Assembly: GCA_013397695.1 (NCBI GenBank)
Contig: VYZI01000183.1
Coordinates: forward strand, 145,073-209,072
DNA length: 64,000 nucleotides
Source: Centropus unirufus
Lineage: Eukaryota; Chordata; Aves; Cuculiformes; Centropidae
Direction of reading: 5' to 3'
Below, in pieces: positions 24,191-38,243 of the stretch; within the stretch, counting starts at the first letter, position 1; every line of letters starts with the position of its first letter. The position numbers were made by a program, and so were the translations under genes. The notes under the pieces are model-generated. The model was given only the letters and a program-made list of their open reading frames with translations. It had not been told where the DNA came from and did no database searches.

Positions 24191-25110
24191 TCATGATAAA
24201 GCAATCAAAAGGAATACAAAACCAGAATAAGCAAAAAAATAAAAGTAGCTCTCAATATGAACATCATTTAAAAATACCGTATTTACATGGTTGTATATTC
24301 TCTCACATTTGGATTTGGCCTATTTTCTAGGTGTACCTTCATGTTTCAAACTCCTGATTAAAAGATTTGCTTACATTACTGCAATAATTAAAATAGAAAC
24401 TGAACACTCCGGTAAAAGATCTAAGTGCAGCAGTCTCCAGTCCAAGCAACTGTTTTTACCTACTTACTATTAATTAGTAGATGATTTTTCCTCTAGCTGT
24501 TATAGATCAGTAAAATTCTAATTACCCCATTTACATCAAGGATCTTTTTCTGTTCTTAGTGGACCATCACCAAGTGGCTGTCCCTTAAAAAATAACACTT
24601 CTCTCCTAAGCTGAAATTCTCCCAAAATTTCATTTTTTTTTAATTTTTTAACTAACCCCATTAGTTCATTAGTGGTAATGACTGAAAGCTCAAGATCTTT
24701 TACCCAGATTTCCCTGAAACACTTATTTTCTAGTTCAAGAGAACCATCAATTGCTACAATTAATGAAAACATTTATCTTGCCCAGGAGTAAATAACTCAA
24801 TCTTATCAAGGGCAAAGACAACACACTGACATAAATGAAGTTCAATAAATCAAAATCCTACAGAAAAGATTAGAGCTGCATTACTACACGTCCAAGAGGT
24901 GAGATGCAATTGTACACGAACACATACAGAGATTCAGGTACTTCAAATACCTGAAACTTTGTTCCCATTTCTAATACTACTACTCGTAAGCAGGTCAATC
25001 TATGTCTGTAAGAATGATTACAGCTCAGTTCAGCTTCTAGTGCAATGCACAGATCATTCAATAATCTTCTTTCAAGCAGTTATAGCAAGCATTGCGACAA
25101 TTTTGCTTTA

Positions 25111-25299
<189 letters not shown>

Positions 25300-26081
25300 T
25301 TAGACTAGAGCTATATATAGTGCAAATAATACAGTATTTCAAACCTCATAAAGAGGGAAGACCAAGTGTAAACAAATTCCAGTTTAACATATATGCAACC
25401 CTGACATAATTTTGGGTTTAGGAAAGTGGTCCATTGGATGGAAAAAAAAAAGATAATAACACGTGCAGGGAAAGAGTTGGACATGTTTCACTACAAATTT
25501 TTAGCATACAGTGTCCCTTGGCGCAACCTCCTTATGTGAAACACAACTCAGCTGGCAGTACACCATTGGCTGGAATAGCAGTGGGCGAGCACTCCCCACC
25601 GCTTACGGGGAAAGAAGTGTCACACACTGTTAGTCACAGAAAACGCAGTGAATTTATGACTCCACCAAGCAGGTGACTTCTCAAAACAGTAAGTTATTTC
25701 AGTAACCACAGAATATATGTGTATTATGAATATAAAAACTTTATTTTCATCCCTAAAGAGAATCTGCTCTGCATTCACAACTTCTATTCCACCCTGCCCC
25801 AGCTCTTCTCTAAATCATGTTGACATCTGTCACAGAGGAATATATATGCTTTTATTTTTTTAATGTTTTTTCCTAAATGGTATCTCCAGTATTGAAGCTG
25901 TTTCAGAGAAGATGAAAGTGGAGGTAGCCATATGCCAGCACATTCATTCATATCCAGAATACAAATACTGTAAAATTTCATCCTTAGGAGGATGATTTTA
26001 TAGTAACCAAAGACACATTTCTGCTCAATATATTACAGTATTTATACTTTTAAAACATACAACACAGAGAGCTTAGCTTAC

Positions 26082-26264
26082 CTTTAAGCTTATTGTGTTC
26101 AGAGTCAGCTGGGAAAAGGACATCTGGGAAAAGCTTTTCAAAACTATATCCAGCATATTTAGGTCTGTTCTCCACGTAAGTTCGGACTGTAGGCTGTAAT
26201 TTCTTCATAAATTCAGGGCATGGTGTTCCTAGCTGCTCTATAACTTTATTCCATTGATCAATAT
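26082..26264 (-). CDS. MAPK8: MAPK8 coding exon 7
   Basis: The 183-nt exon has acceptor aaccttag and donor gtaagc. It completes the His or Tyr codon begun by the alternative sixth exons, then encodes IDQWNKVIEQLGTPCPEFMK, KLQPTVRTYVENRPKYAGYS, FEKLFPDVLFPADSEHNKLK. This covers the MAP-kinase insert and helices of the C lobe. Because the preceding exon ends in C or T, the first residue is His (beta type) or Tyr (alpha type). Confidence 0.97.
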
Positions 26265-28334
26265 CTAAGGTTATGCAGCTAAGAAAAACACTGCATCTAA
26301 TTTTCAGCTAGAAAAATTATTAAAACCACATGAAATAACCAGAGAGAAAACACAAAGAAACATAATAAAATATCAAGTACATCATCATTAATTAGGACAA
26401 CCTTATGAGAAAACAGTGAAAGAAAGCAATATTAACATAGAATTGTCAAGGCAACATGTATTTTACTCAAAATCATAACTAGCAAAGGATATAATTCTGA
26501 GAAACATGAAATCATAAGACTCACAAAATGTGTTGAATGAATTTAAAGAAAGGCATTGTCAGGGTTCTGCAGAAGAGCCCACTTACTCATCTGAACACGT
26601 GTTCACAGCAGTCACACCACTACACATCACTAAGCACTTGTGACAATTAGCAGTATCGGTGCTTTGTCATTTATTCTCATCTTGATCCCTCAGCCCAGTC
26701 CTGTACTACCCTGAACAGCGATCTCTCACTACCAACGTTGAACACTGAGCTCCAGTGGGCACATAAAGGATGACATCTGACCTGCACAGGTCAATGACAA
26801 TTTTATCAGAGACTTCAATGCAGAAGTTAAAGAGTTTCAAGGACATTTAAGGAACATCTACCTTAACTGAAAACTTTACACAAGGTAAAGGGGAGATTGC
26901 CAAGTTCTTGGCAGAAGAATTTAATACGTGTTGGTGCACAAAAATACCCACTCAATGTTTGACTCAGGAATTCCTAACTGCAGATGGTTTCATACTGAGA
27001 GAGCGCTCTGGTAAAATTTCTTATGTGCCTCAGTTCATTCAGATGTTCTTCCAAACATTTTCTTTTCTGTTACTATTGAAGACTGCATACAGGGACACCC
27101 AAACCACCAGCTGGATGTAGCAGGCCCCCTCTTATGTTCTTACAACCTAACTGGAGACCTTTATTTAAGGATTTTCAAGCTCTACAGAGCTTTAGCACAG
27201 GCCTTGAAAAAAAAAGGATTTACATTGTATGACAATGACCCATAACTGAAAAGCCGTGCTAGCAAACCAGATGCATAAAGCAAAGTACGGTGCAGCTCAT
27301 GCAAAGCCAGATGACCTGAATCTCCTTCTCCCTGTGCTTCACAACGTCCTCCAAATCTTCACCCCTAAGTGGTACTATTTACTGTATTATACAGTTAACC
27401 TGCAAAGGCAGAAAAGATTTCTGATGGCATCTAAAAAACTGGGTGGAACTACTAGCAAAACAAATAAGATATCAAACTCCAATTAGACATCCACTAATTG
27501 TACTGATGATTCAGAGGTTTCAGCTCTATTTGCTTGGACAGACCCATTGTCTTAAGTATTGTCCACAGGACACCCCAAACAGATACCAGTCAGTCATTCA
27601 GGGAGCAGAAAGACAGCAGTGCCAGATATTTCTGAAAGCTGTTCACAGCATCATATCTGCATACAAAAATATAAAACTCCACTGTGCAACTAATGAAACT
27701 GGTTAGGCATTTTTTCTAAACATTCCCTCCAAAATGTAAAGAATAACTGATAACATGCTCAGGCACTAATCAAAACTAATAAGTTAATAAAAATGACCTA
27801 CAAAAGCAAAGGAAAAAAACTATCAATGCATGTGAACCAGAATAACAAAACCTAAACAAATAAAAGCCTTAAATGTTATAACATCTAAAAGCAATGGATA
27901 CACACTATATTGAACTGGAAACAAAAAAAAGGACCAAGGGAAAAAAATGGGAAAATGGTAAAAAAAAAAAGGGGGAAAGGAATAAATGAAAAAAAAGAAA
28001 AACAAGGGGGAAAGGGGAAAAAAAATAAAAAAGGGAGGAAAAAAGGAAAAAAAAAAGGAGCCTGTTTGCCCAAGTGGTATTTTGTTTTTCTTGCTTAGTA
28101 TTAATCGCTAAAGAGTCATACGCCTTTATGCTCTATTATGGCCTTGCTTTAAACTGTATAACTGTGGACATTTTTGCAGCTTCCTAGAATCAAAGTTATA
28201 AACTTCAAATGGTATTTTGAAAAGGCAGTTTAAAACCAGCATTCTAAAAATTACTATCACCTTAACTTGTAACTATACTGTTGCAGTATCTTTTGTCCTT
28301 TTACAACTATATCCTAGGCCAAAGGTAAGGATAC
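26265..28334 (-). other. MAPK8 intron 6
   Basis: 2.07-kb intron after the beta-type exon. It holds the pyrimidine tract described at 27917-28062; the rest is unremarkable. Confidence 0.85.
27917..28062 (-). repeat. Long purine tract (pyrimidine-rich on the MAPK8 strand)
   Basis: On the + strand this is almost only A and G (with a few T and C). The MAPK8 pre-mRNA therefore carries a U/C-rich tract of about 145 nt. It starts roughly 270 nt downstream of the beta-type exon 6 donor. Confidence 0.8.
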
Positions 28335-28406
28335 GATCTGTACCAGGAAATAAAACACCACCTTTGATCATTTCTCCCATGATGCACCCAACTGACCAAA
28401 TGTCAA
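28335..28406 (-). CDS. MAPK8: MAPK8 alternative coding exon 6, beta type (IKGGVL)
   Basis: The 72-nt exon has acceptor tgttttcag and donor gtatcctt. It encodes VDIWSVGCIMGEMIKGGVLF followed by PGTD and the first base of His. This is the second of the two mutually exclusive sixth exons known in JNK genes, between kinase subdomains IX and X, which tune substrate (c-Jun, ATF2) binding. It is the downstream copy of the pair and is unbroken. Confidence 0.95.
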
Positions 28407-28756
28407 CTGAAAACAAAATGCAATGACATTAACATAAAAGATAGTTATTAAAATAAAATAAATAAAAATATATAGACAGACACACAGACATGAAGTGACT
28501 ATAAAAAGCGTGTGTAATGAAAATGAGTGATGGTGAATGTATGCTAACTACAGAACCAGCAGAGACTATGTCCTACTGCTAGGTGCAGCCTGAATATAAA
28601 TGAAATTCTTAACAATTTTTTAAGCATATCACAAGAGAAATGCATGTTCATTTAATAAAAAAAATATTGTACAATACGCATTTTCATGACACAACATCAA
28701 TAAAAAGGTTAATCACTTCCTAACTAATTCAACCTGCTGCAGCAGCACAAGGATAC

Positions 28757-28828
28757 AGTCCCTTCCTGGAAAGAGGATTTTGTGGCAAACCATTTCGCCC
28801 ATAATGCACCCCACAGACCATAAATCCA
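28757..28828 (-). CDS. MAPK8: MAPK8 alternative coding exon 6, alpha type (VCHKIL)
   Basis: The 72-nt exon has acceptor acaaacatag and donor gtatcctt. It encodes VDLWSVGCIMGEMVCHKILF followed by PGRD and the first base of Tyr. The polypyrimidine tract before it is interrupted by purines and so looks weaker than that of the beta-type exon. It is the upstream copy; the intron between the copies is 350 nt. Confidence 0.95.
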
Positions 28829-31800
28829 CTATGTTTGTAGCACAAAAAGAAGGAAAAGCAAAGCAAATGGTCATTTAAAATGAAAAGAAGCATAACATGA
28901 CTGTATCCTATAAACTGCAGAGACAGCACAGGAAGAGCAAGAAGAGCAAGTCTTTGTATTAATCAATGAAAACACTTTAAAGTACACCGTATATAAGGAT
29001 TAGCTTTTAACTGTCTCAACTACAAGGCAGCAAAACATCCTTTTGTATAACACAGTGCTAGAGCAAGAGCTGGAGCACAAAGAGAGAGAGACACAGGAAT
29101 AAAGCAGAGCAAAGCCCTTCTCCAAGCTCTGAGGCTTGCAAAGCTACCTCTGTCAACTGACCAGATTAGAGCACTGAAGAGAATTTATCACTTTAAAGTA
29201 ATTCCACTGTAGTTGTAGAAATAATTTTAATAGTAGCAGCATAATCTGACCTTTAAAAATGCTGTGTATCTCAACAGTTTATACTTTTAAGAGGAGGATT
29301 AATTGGTTATGAGATAGGAATTAAAATTTGCCATCAAGTATTTCCTAGAAGTCACATTATCATGCATCTCTCTCTCCTTTTAAATAAAAAGCAAGCACAA
29401 TCAGTAAAAGATCACTTAGAATTTTAGAGGATCAGTTAATGACAACATTAGTATGCTCCTACAAGATTTTAAAATTGTTTAAAAATATTTCTCCAGTTAT
29501 GATAAAATAACATACAAAAGAAAAACTCAAAAGCAATTTTTTTGTATGAAATACACATTTTCTACATTATCTTAAAATAAATCACTCAGAAGACATACTC
29601 AAAGATCCACAAATTTACTTTTTACAAGTATGCCAGTTTCTTTTGCAGTTGCTTTCAGAAATATTGTTAACTCTATGCAAGAGTTTTCTTGAAGTCATAG
29701 TAATTAATTTGTATTATTATGAATGCTTTTATGTCAAACACGACATTGGAATTTCAATTAAGTAGATAAGAACAGGATTTAAATGGAATAATTGTATACT
29801 AACAGTCACATGTAAAAGTTCTAAAGGAGCTCAACGATGATGAGCAGCAAATAATTACATCCCTCTTATTTACAAGTTCCTCTAAAATAGTAGCTATCAT
29901 GATAAGAGATCACAGTTATACATATTAATAGGTTAAAATTAAGGGCCTGGTTCGTTTAAAAATTATTGCCTACAAGGTACGATTAGTGGTGCTTTTCGTT
30001 TAAGAAGTTTTTTCAAAAGACATGTTCTTAAGCTCAGAGCCCAAATAATTTGAAGCCCAGTTTTGTATTTGACTTTTAAATAGAATTCTGAATACTGCGT
30101 TTTTTCACCTGCAAAACAATCTGCTGCCACCCCAAATCAAAATATACTCATATCTACTGTAAACAGTTTGAGCCCTAAATGATAAAACCAACACCCATAA
30201 TTGCATGGAGAAGTCTGGGAAGAGAAATAACATGAGTCAATGCCTTATCTACATGCCTCAGAGGCAAAGAAAAACATTAGAAACAATTCCTCTGGTCACC
30301 CTACAAAAATAATCTTGTAGTGCTTAGGGTCTTTTGGTTTGCTGCTTTCATTAATCAGACAAAAACTGCCTAGTTAAAAATCTCTACACTTTTTTATGAA
30401 GCTAGACCAACTCATACACAGAAGACTGCTCCTATGAATACTTTTATAGAAGACTTAGTCAAAACTTTAGAAGGATTTTTCAAATCCATAATAAGATCTA
30501 CTGCTTGTCCTACAGAATGTACTTTATTCTTAAAAGTTTTATTTGAAATGAACTTACTATTTTCTATAATTCTACCAGAAAAAAAACCAAGTGGAAATTA
30601 AATTCAAGCCCAGTGTAGACACTAGGAAATCTAAAAGTAGTAGTTTCAGAGTGTTTGGAGTTCCCTTGCCTTTCAGTGCTTCCTTCCTGGTAACCACATG
30701 TTTAAGTGCACACAAATCTACACAGGTTAAGTTACCTGTACGTGGACAGTTTTCATGTCCTTCAGTTCTGTATTTCTTGAGTTTGCAAGGCCTGGTATCT
30801 TACTGCGATATACGCCAATGTGCTTTACCTTCTTCAGTATCAAAACGCCATTACCAATTTGTCTGCGATCAAAAGAATACTACCCTGCAGTATGCACCTC
30901 AGTCATCAAAACATACTGCAATCCTCTCACATCAGCAGGGCACTGAAACAGCGTAGAGCTGCCAGATGACACTTCAAATAAAACTAAATGCTAACGTTAC
31001 CCATTAGTTAGCTGTCAACTCCCAATATTAAACGCTAAAGTAAACAAGTTAACTTTTAATTTAACTATGGTTTTAAAGGGCTAAAACAGGTATCAATGCT
31101 ATCATGTGAATATCTTGAACATCCCATTGTTCTTCCTGTATATCCATACCTGCCTACCTCCCCTCTGCAGCCCGGTCTACAGCACGTCAGGGGAGCTCCA
31201 CAATAAGGAACTCATCCAGTATCGACCAAGTAATAGTTTTTGTAACTGGCCTTTTAATGAAAACAGTACAGATGGAAATGCAGACTGTCTTCTGACACAG
31301 CTAGTCAACAGATTCCCTTTCACATTCTCCAGAAGTGTCACTCTCGACACAAAACCATGTATTTGGCTTTGGGGAAGACGTGACATTCTTCTTATGAAAG
31401 CAAATATTTATATCTGTTCTGCTGCATAATATGATCCATGCTTAAGGAACAGGACTCTCACTAGCACAACAGGGTGCTCTAGAATACCATCTCTTCAAAT
31501 CCAATAATAACGCAAACAATGTTTTAGGGGAAAGAATGTTTCACATTTTTGCAACTCAAAATTTAATATTTATGAGAAAAATGTGAACTGGGCAAGCTAA
31601 GTCAGAAAATGTGTTGACTTCCATTTTATCAATTCTTTCTGTAAGGTAGTTGCATGACTCAGGCTAGAGCATTAGGTTCTTTGATTTAGTGTCTCTTAAC
31701 TGGGTAAAGTCTTGGGGGAAAAAAAAAAGAAAAAATATGCCTTCTACAAAACTTTAGCAGTTACAAAATAACTTTAATCTTGCTTCACTCAACCCCTGAA

Positions 31801-33141
31801 TTCTAAATTACAGGGATAACAGCCAATAATGGAGGCCATTTGAAGGCACATACATCTACTCATGCACATTAACAATTTAAACAGAAATAAAAACCACAGC
31901 CTTGCAAAAAAGACGCATTCTCCTTCCTTTGAGCTGGCTTCTCTCAGTGTGAACACTGATAAAAGTGGCTTTTATAAATGATAACAAAATCAACTCTCTG
32001 TGTACATAGCAGCTATTGTTTACACACTACCTGGAGTCACTTGCTGTAATGGCAAGCAGTTGCCAGGGAAGCCGGCAGACTATATTAAAGATTCTGAAAA
32101 CCACAGCAAGCCCCAGTTGTGTTGGCATAGCTCCTCAGTTTGCCTCACATCACCAGGAAGCACCTAACAAAGCCTCAAGGACCACAGCCTCTCATGGGCC
32201 TTAAAATACCTTCATCATACGTGGAGCCTCTGGGCACCGTGTCTGAGGTAGAAACGCCAGGGGAGCAGAACTGACAGACAGTGCAACAATGAAATGGTAG
32301 TAGTATTGGGGCCTCTACAACAGAATTTCAGGAATGAAATGTTACTTCCTTTAGATTCCTAAAGGATACCAGCTGTTTCACTCAGGAGATGCAATGTATT
32401 TTATCCCGTGTTGCCCTCAAACAATGTATCCCTTCCTTATCTTCTTGTAGAAGATATTGAGAGAAAAAAGACCACAGAACAAGTATAAAAAGGAGGGGAA
32501 TGTATGCAAGCAGAAGGACAAAGTAAATTTCCTTGGAATTCATCATGGACCTCAAAGAATCTATGATGTTTCACGACAGTACTCTGAATTCCTGTCTCAA
32601 GTGTATGATTTTTTTTTCTTAAGCAACACTAATTAAGATTTTAGTGCAACAGGTTTAAAATAGGCTGGTTCTAATAAAAGGTAATGCCACAGCAGGTAGT
32701 TTTAGTTTGTTTGTTCCTCAGAAGCCTTTGCAACCTTAAAAGCTATATTGAATATAGTTATTTAGACATTAAATTTAGGGCACACTTTTACTGCTGTATT
32801 ACAGTTTACATCCTCATCAGGAATAACGTTGGGTGAAGGTACATTGAAGTACATACCGTGTATTAAGAAAATATATTTTCAGTTCTTCCTGTGTGAAACT
32901 TAATCTACCATGCAAATTATTTAAATTTTTAAACAAACAAGGCCCTCTATTTCTTCTCCTATTAAATGCAAACATTTCTAATGGGTTGAATTGAATAAAC
33001 AAATTGGTGTATCCAGAAACTGCATTTTGGTCATAAGGCTAATTTATAAAATTTCTACAGCTTGAAAAAAACATTAACACATAAAATGTGGTGTGCCAAA
33101 CAAAAATAAAGCTATGCCAAAGAAAGACTATATTTGCTGAC
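28829..33141 (-). other. MAPK8 intron 5
   Basis: 4.3-kb AT-rich intron before the alternative exons. No transposon remnants were recognised in it. Confidence 0.8.
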
Positions 33142-33307
33142 CGTTTTCTTTGTATCCCATCCCTAGGATGACCTCTGGTGCTCTGTAGTAACGAGTCACT
33201 ACATAAGGCGTCATCATAAAACTAGTTCCTGCAGTTCTGGCCAGTCCAAAGTCAAGAATCTTCAAAGTGCAGTCTGACTTTACTACTATATTACTGGGCT
33301 TTAAATC
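33142..33307 (-). CDS. MAPK8: MAPK8 coding exon 5 (DFG, TPY activation loop)
   Basis: The 166-nt exon has acceptor tttttaaag and donor gtcagc. It encodes DLKPSNIVVKSDCTLKILDF, then GLARTAGTSFMMTPYVVTRY, then YRAPEVILGMGYKEN. It carries the catalytic DLKPSN, the DFG motif (33245-33253), the TPY phosphorylation motif targeted by MKK4/MKK7 (33203-33211) and APE. The donor keeps GT but departs from the consensus at +3 and +4. It is the donor that chooses between the two sixth exons. Confidence 0.97.
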
Positions 33308-36300
33308 CTTTAAAAAGAAACATCATATATGACTGCTAAGACAAGCACGAAGAACTATGTGGTTACATTTTTAAAAGATGAGCCTGCTAATATTAAACAC
33401 CATGTATGCAACTAGGCCATTGCTATAACTGCAGTTTCTTTTCCCCTTGCATAAATTCATGTGCATTCAGCAAACTACAGAATTAATTCCCTTATTGTGC
33501 TTGTAGATTTACATAGTAATTAACGGAGGAAAATACAACCAGCGTTACAAGATATGTTAGCAACGTCTGAAATAAATTGAGGTTAGAAGGAAATGTTAGC
33601 TGAAGAAAGGTCTAGAAACTGCTCACTGGAACAATAGGTACTACTATAATGCAGAACAGAAATAACATGACAGTTGCCAAAAACCATTTGATGCAATAAT
33701 CATCTTGATACAAGGATTATTGAAATTGTACAATTAATATAAAAAAGTAAGCCATTTCTTTCCTACTTAAGGATGCATTACCTCTGTTGAAGCAATGCAG
33801 ATGTTTCTCTGAACAGGAAGGAAATCCCCATGCTCACATAGATTTAGTTTCCTATTTCAGATTTTGTTTTCTACTATTTTGGTGACCAAACCCAAGAGGG
33901 CAACATTGAAAATCTGCCAGAAATTAACACAATCATTAAACCGGAGTGGAAAATGCCCTGATACAGCTTCAGATCATTTTTGTTAGAAACTTGGTATCTG
34001 TGCTCTCTTCACACGGACCCTAAAACCGCATTGAGAATAGAGGCTTTACAACATCAATTTATATGGACACAACACAGGCACACTCTGTCATTATCTCAGG
34101 AAGATCTTACCCACATCTGAATGTCACAGAGCAAATATTACAGAGTAACTCCAGAATAACTTCACCATCATAAAATAATTCATAGCACACAGGCTGACAC
34201 AGATAAGAAGTTGTGCATATTCACATATGCACTTCCGAATCACACTCAAATAGACTGTAGACAACTTTGGTTTAAAAGATTCTCAAACACCACAAATGAA
34301 TTGGAGGATTGTGAGAGATTCCAGCTATTTATGTTTCCAATTCTGCTACAATCCTGTTTATTATCAACTTTATTTTTTTACACCTCTATTATTTGGAGGA
34401 TAACCTTAAAAATGTAAGACCTCAGTGCCCAAAAATCAGGTATTATTCATGGCTGTCTCCCCCATCAACCAGACATGAAAAGAGGGGCATCTCTGGAGGA
34501 TAATTCACAGCTTCTACGGGCTTTTCTCTTTCTAAAGCATGATTTGTGTGAAGAGCTTTCCTAATCAGGCACCTTTGTTAAGTGCTCAAAATGAGGCTGA
34601 GAGAGCCTCCATGCAAGACTAATGAGACACTGTGTCCTTCAGCAAGTCAGTGAGGCACAACTGTGCAATGCCGATCATTCATCCTCCTCATGCAAAATGG
34701 AAATGAATGTGTACTTCTACACTTGCTGGAAACTCTCATTTTTGCAAGCTGTTTTGAACAGAGTAACGCTCATTCATTAATCATGTGTTAAAGCTGGTGT
34801 AGAGCTATAGTGAGATCTCTTCCTGAATCTTCGGCTACTGATGCAACAGCCCAACGTATCCCCTACAGTAACTCCTAAGTGAAATTGGGTTTGACCTCTG
34901 TGGTGCTCCATACCTCTAGTCCACTACAAAAAGCCACTTATTTCTGTGGCAGGTAGTATCCAGAGCTACAGGCACATACACAGATTGGTGTAATTTCACT
35001 TGTCCAGGAAGCTTTGTAAAGTGACCTAGATGTTGAGATTATCACAGCTGTGATAGGAGCTAAAGAACCCAGTTAAACATGTGAAACTACAAACACCAAA
35101 AAGAGGTTAAAGCTTTAGCGGACACAGAAGTACAGTGGATTCATAGCCAGAATGCTCCATAGGCAGCCACAGTAGCGCAGACTGCATTCAGGAGGAACTA
35201 GTTTCAACAAAGGAATTTGCTTTAGACTTTGAAGGCTGTGGTGTTGAAAGCCCATAAGAGGGTCAATAAGCATTACTATAGCAGCCACACAATCCATATG
35301 AAATGAGGTTTCTTCTGACACTTTACACCCTGATGCATAAAGGCATAACGCACACAGCAGATAATGCAAACATTTTGCCTTAACATGCTTAATCTTTCAA
35401 CAAAGTCAAAGTAGAAACTGTCAGCTGAAATCTACCATGAAGATACATAAGTCAAATATATCTGTCCAGGTCCTTCAAAAGCATTCAAGCATACATATGT
35501 TACCATTTACATAGCAATTCTTATCTATAGTCTCTTTTGACTAGGTTTTTACTGTACAATATGAAGCATTTCAAAGACTACACCCACATTTACAGAGGCA
35601 GGAATTCTATCCTCAAAGCTGCCTTTACTCCTGCCCAACAACTACCTGAGTAGTTACTACTTTTCTATAAATGAATGAATGTTTATATTTATCGACGAGT
35701 TGTACAGGATCAGGTTTGATGTCCACTTTAGGAGTACAAATCATCCTTGAAGCAAGTCAAGTTTTAGAAGCTCCCTCCTGCCCATGCCAAGAGACAGAGA
35801 CACTTACACTACCTACTCTAACACGTCCACACAATATGCAGTTTTGAAAAAATAGAAAGACCTAGGAAAACCCACAGCATTAAACTTGCATAGCTAAGTA
35901 CTGAGACCAGAAAATGTGAAGCTGGATACAAAACCATTATTTCAATCCTATAGGCAGGTGCATTAGGACACAGAGGACTGCAGAATATCAACCATATGCA
36001 ATATAATAGGACAACTGTGTAGGAGAAGTGTCCCTGAACTTGAACAGACAACCTTAAACTCAGAACTTTTTGACTGGACTACGAGACACACCACCCATTT
36101 AAATAGCAGCAGTCGGTTTTGTCAGTGGGCAGTCTGAGTGAATGCTTTGTGACACACAGGTGTAGGTAAGTTCCACTCACAAGTCTTTTTCATCATTTGT
36201 TTATCTGGACATTCCAGATATTTATTCATTCCTCTGCTAGTAAAAAATCGGAAACAAAATGGGCAGTTATTTCAAAAGATGGGATTTCAGGTTTGGTTAC

Positions 36301-36559
36301 CAAAAGAGAAAATGCAGAAACGTTTTTAGATATTCTCTCCTGCCATGACTACTAATATAGAACATTATATAGGATTAAAGGAGGCAATGTAACTCGCTTC
36401 AAAAATCTTTATTTACTCTGGGAAGATTATTACAAAATCATTCCAACATTCAAAAGGTTCATTCTAGAATCATAGTGGAAAAAGCTAAGCGTGATGATTT
36501 CCTTTCAGCTTTCTCTCTCTGCACATGGCATAGGCTATGGACCACCCTGTGTGCTCTTA

Positions 36560-36844
<285 letters not shown>

Positions 36845-36905
36845 TCATCTTTCTGCATGAATATTTTTAAAATTAATTTGCAGCTTTAGTTAAAGTCAGA
36901 CTTAC

Positions 36906-36964
36906 ACATCTTGAAATTCTTCCAGGGATTTTTGAGGTGTGAACACATTCAGTAGGCCGATTAT
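36906..36964 (-). CDS. MAPK8: MAPK8 coding exon 3
   Basis: The 59-nt exon has acceptor cctgcag and donor gtaagtc. It encodes IIGLLNVFTPQKSLEEFQDV, with the last codon split. It forms the N-lobe strands leading to the hinge. The intron to exon 4 is only 123 nt. Confidence 0.97.
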
Positions 36965-38113
36965 CTGCAGGAAGGGGGAGAGGAAGCATAATTCCACCAC
37001 AGCAATTGCAGAGTTGCAAAGCCAATATTTCAAAAACAATATGCAAAATTTTAATGTGAGCCTCCTGGTATACACTTAAGATTAATATGCTCAGTGGCTC
37101 ACCCAGCCCTAACACGTTGTCATAGATGCTGATAATTTTAGCAGGAGTATTTTTCCTCTACAAATTACATAATCTAAAGACACTCTGCATGCATTAACAA
37201 GATGATATTGAAAGCTTAAAACCTATGGAAGTTGGTCAGCCTTTCCCTATTTCCTACTTTCAATTTGAAGAGAGCTGGTAAGATTTTTACTGCACATGAA
37301 TAGAAATAAAATAAAAAACTGATAAAGACTAAGAGGTAACACTTTGCCATTGACAGTGGTGAAGCAGCAGGTCCACCTAAAGAGAAAAACAGATTATTGA
37401 AACCTCTTTAGAGTTTTCTCCTGTTGCCAAGAATTGGAAACAGGACAAGCTACTACCCATCGAGTCAGACAGGCTTGCAATAGTTTATCACCATAGAAAT
37501 TATGCTACTTGGGTAAAACTTCCTTCAAAGAATCCACCTCCTCTTTAGAAAAGCCACTACATTTTCCCAAGTAGCCATAAGGCAGACTAAGCCTCCTATG
37601 ACTCTCGCTGTCACAGCAGCCAGGGGAATGTTATCTTGCTGAAGGACTGTTAAGAGGGAAAGTGAGGAAGACAGCACACAACTGTCTCTGAAGGAAGAAA
37701 ATGGACAATACCAGCTTTCTGTAGTCTAACTCTGATAAATTTATCACTTTTTTTTTCTCCCCGTTTCAGCAATCTAGTCTACTTCAAAACTTCTTAAGTA
37801 TCAGACAGTTCCTGCTGTCACAACACAAGATGCCCACCTCATTTGCACACTTTGGGCGGGGAATATTGCAGGCCTTTTTCCTCCTATTTTGTCAAGCAAA
37901 AGCAACAAAACAAGGATGCACCCACCCCCCAAGATATTCTTATTTGCCTGCTGCCTGTAAAACCTAGCAATGCAACACCAACTCCCTTCCTGAGCTTGAA
38001 GGGCAATGAAAATCCCTACAAAGAGGCTAACCTCTGAAGCCACTTTTCAGACTTTTACAAAGAATGATCTTCTAATTAGTTTTTTAACATTTAAAGCAGG
38101 ACACTGCACTTAC

Positions 38114-38243
38114 ATTTTTGTGATTAACACACTTCATAAGTACAAGTTCTCTGTAGGCTCGCTTAGCGTGGGTTTGGTTCTGAAATGGTCGGCTTAACTT
38201 CTTGATTGCAACATTTCGTTCAAGGATGGCATCGTAAGCTGCA
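38114..38243 (-). CDS. MAPK8: MAPK8 coding exon 2 (ATP-binding Lys)
   Basis: The 130-nt exon has acceptor ttccag and donor gtaagtgc. It completes Cys and encodes AAYDAILERNVAIKKLSRPF, QNQTHAKRAYRELVLMKCVN and HKN. It contains the VAIKK lysine that contacts ATP and the alpha-C glutamate in AYRELVLMK. Confidence 0.97.

Noticed and set aside
27910..28098. Lys-rich open frame on + and Phe-rich frames on -
   Set aside because: Artefacts of the purine tract; no start context, domain or family resemblance.
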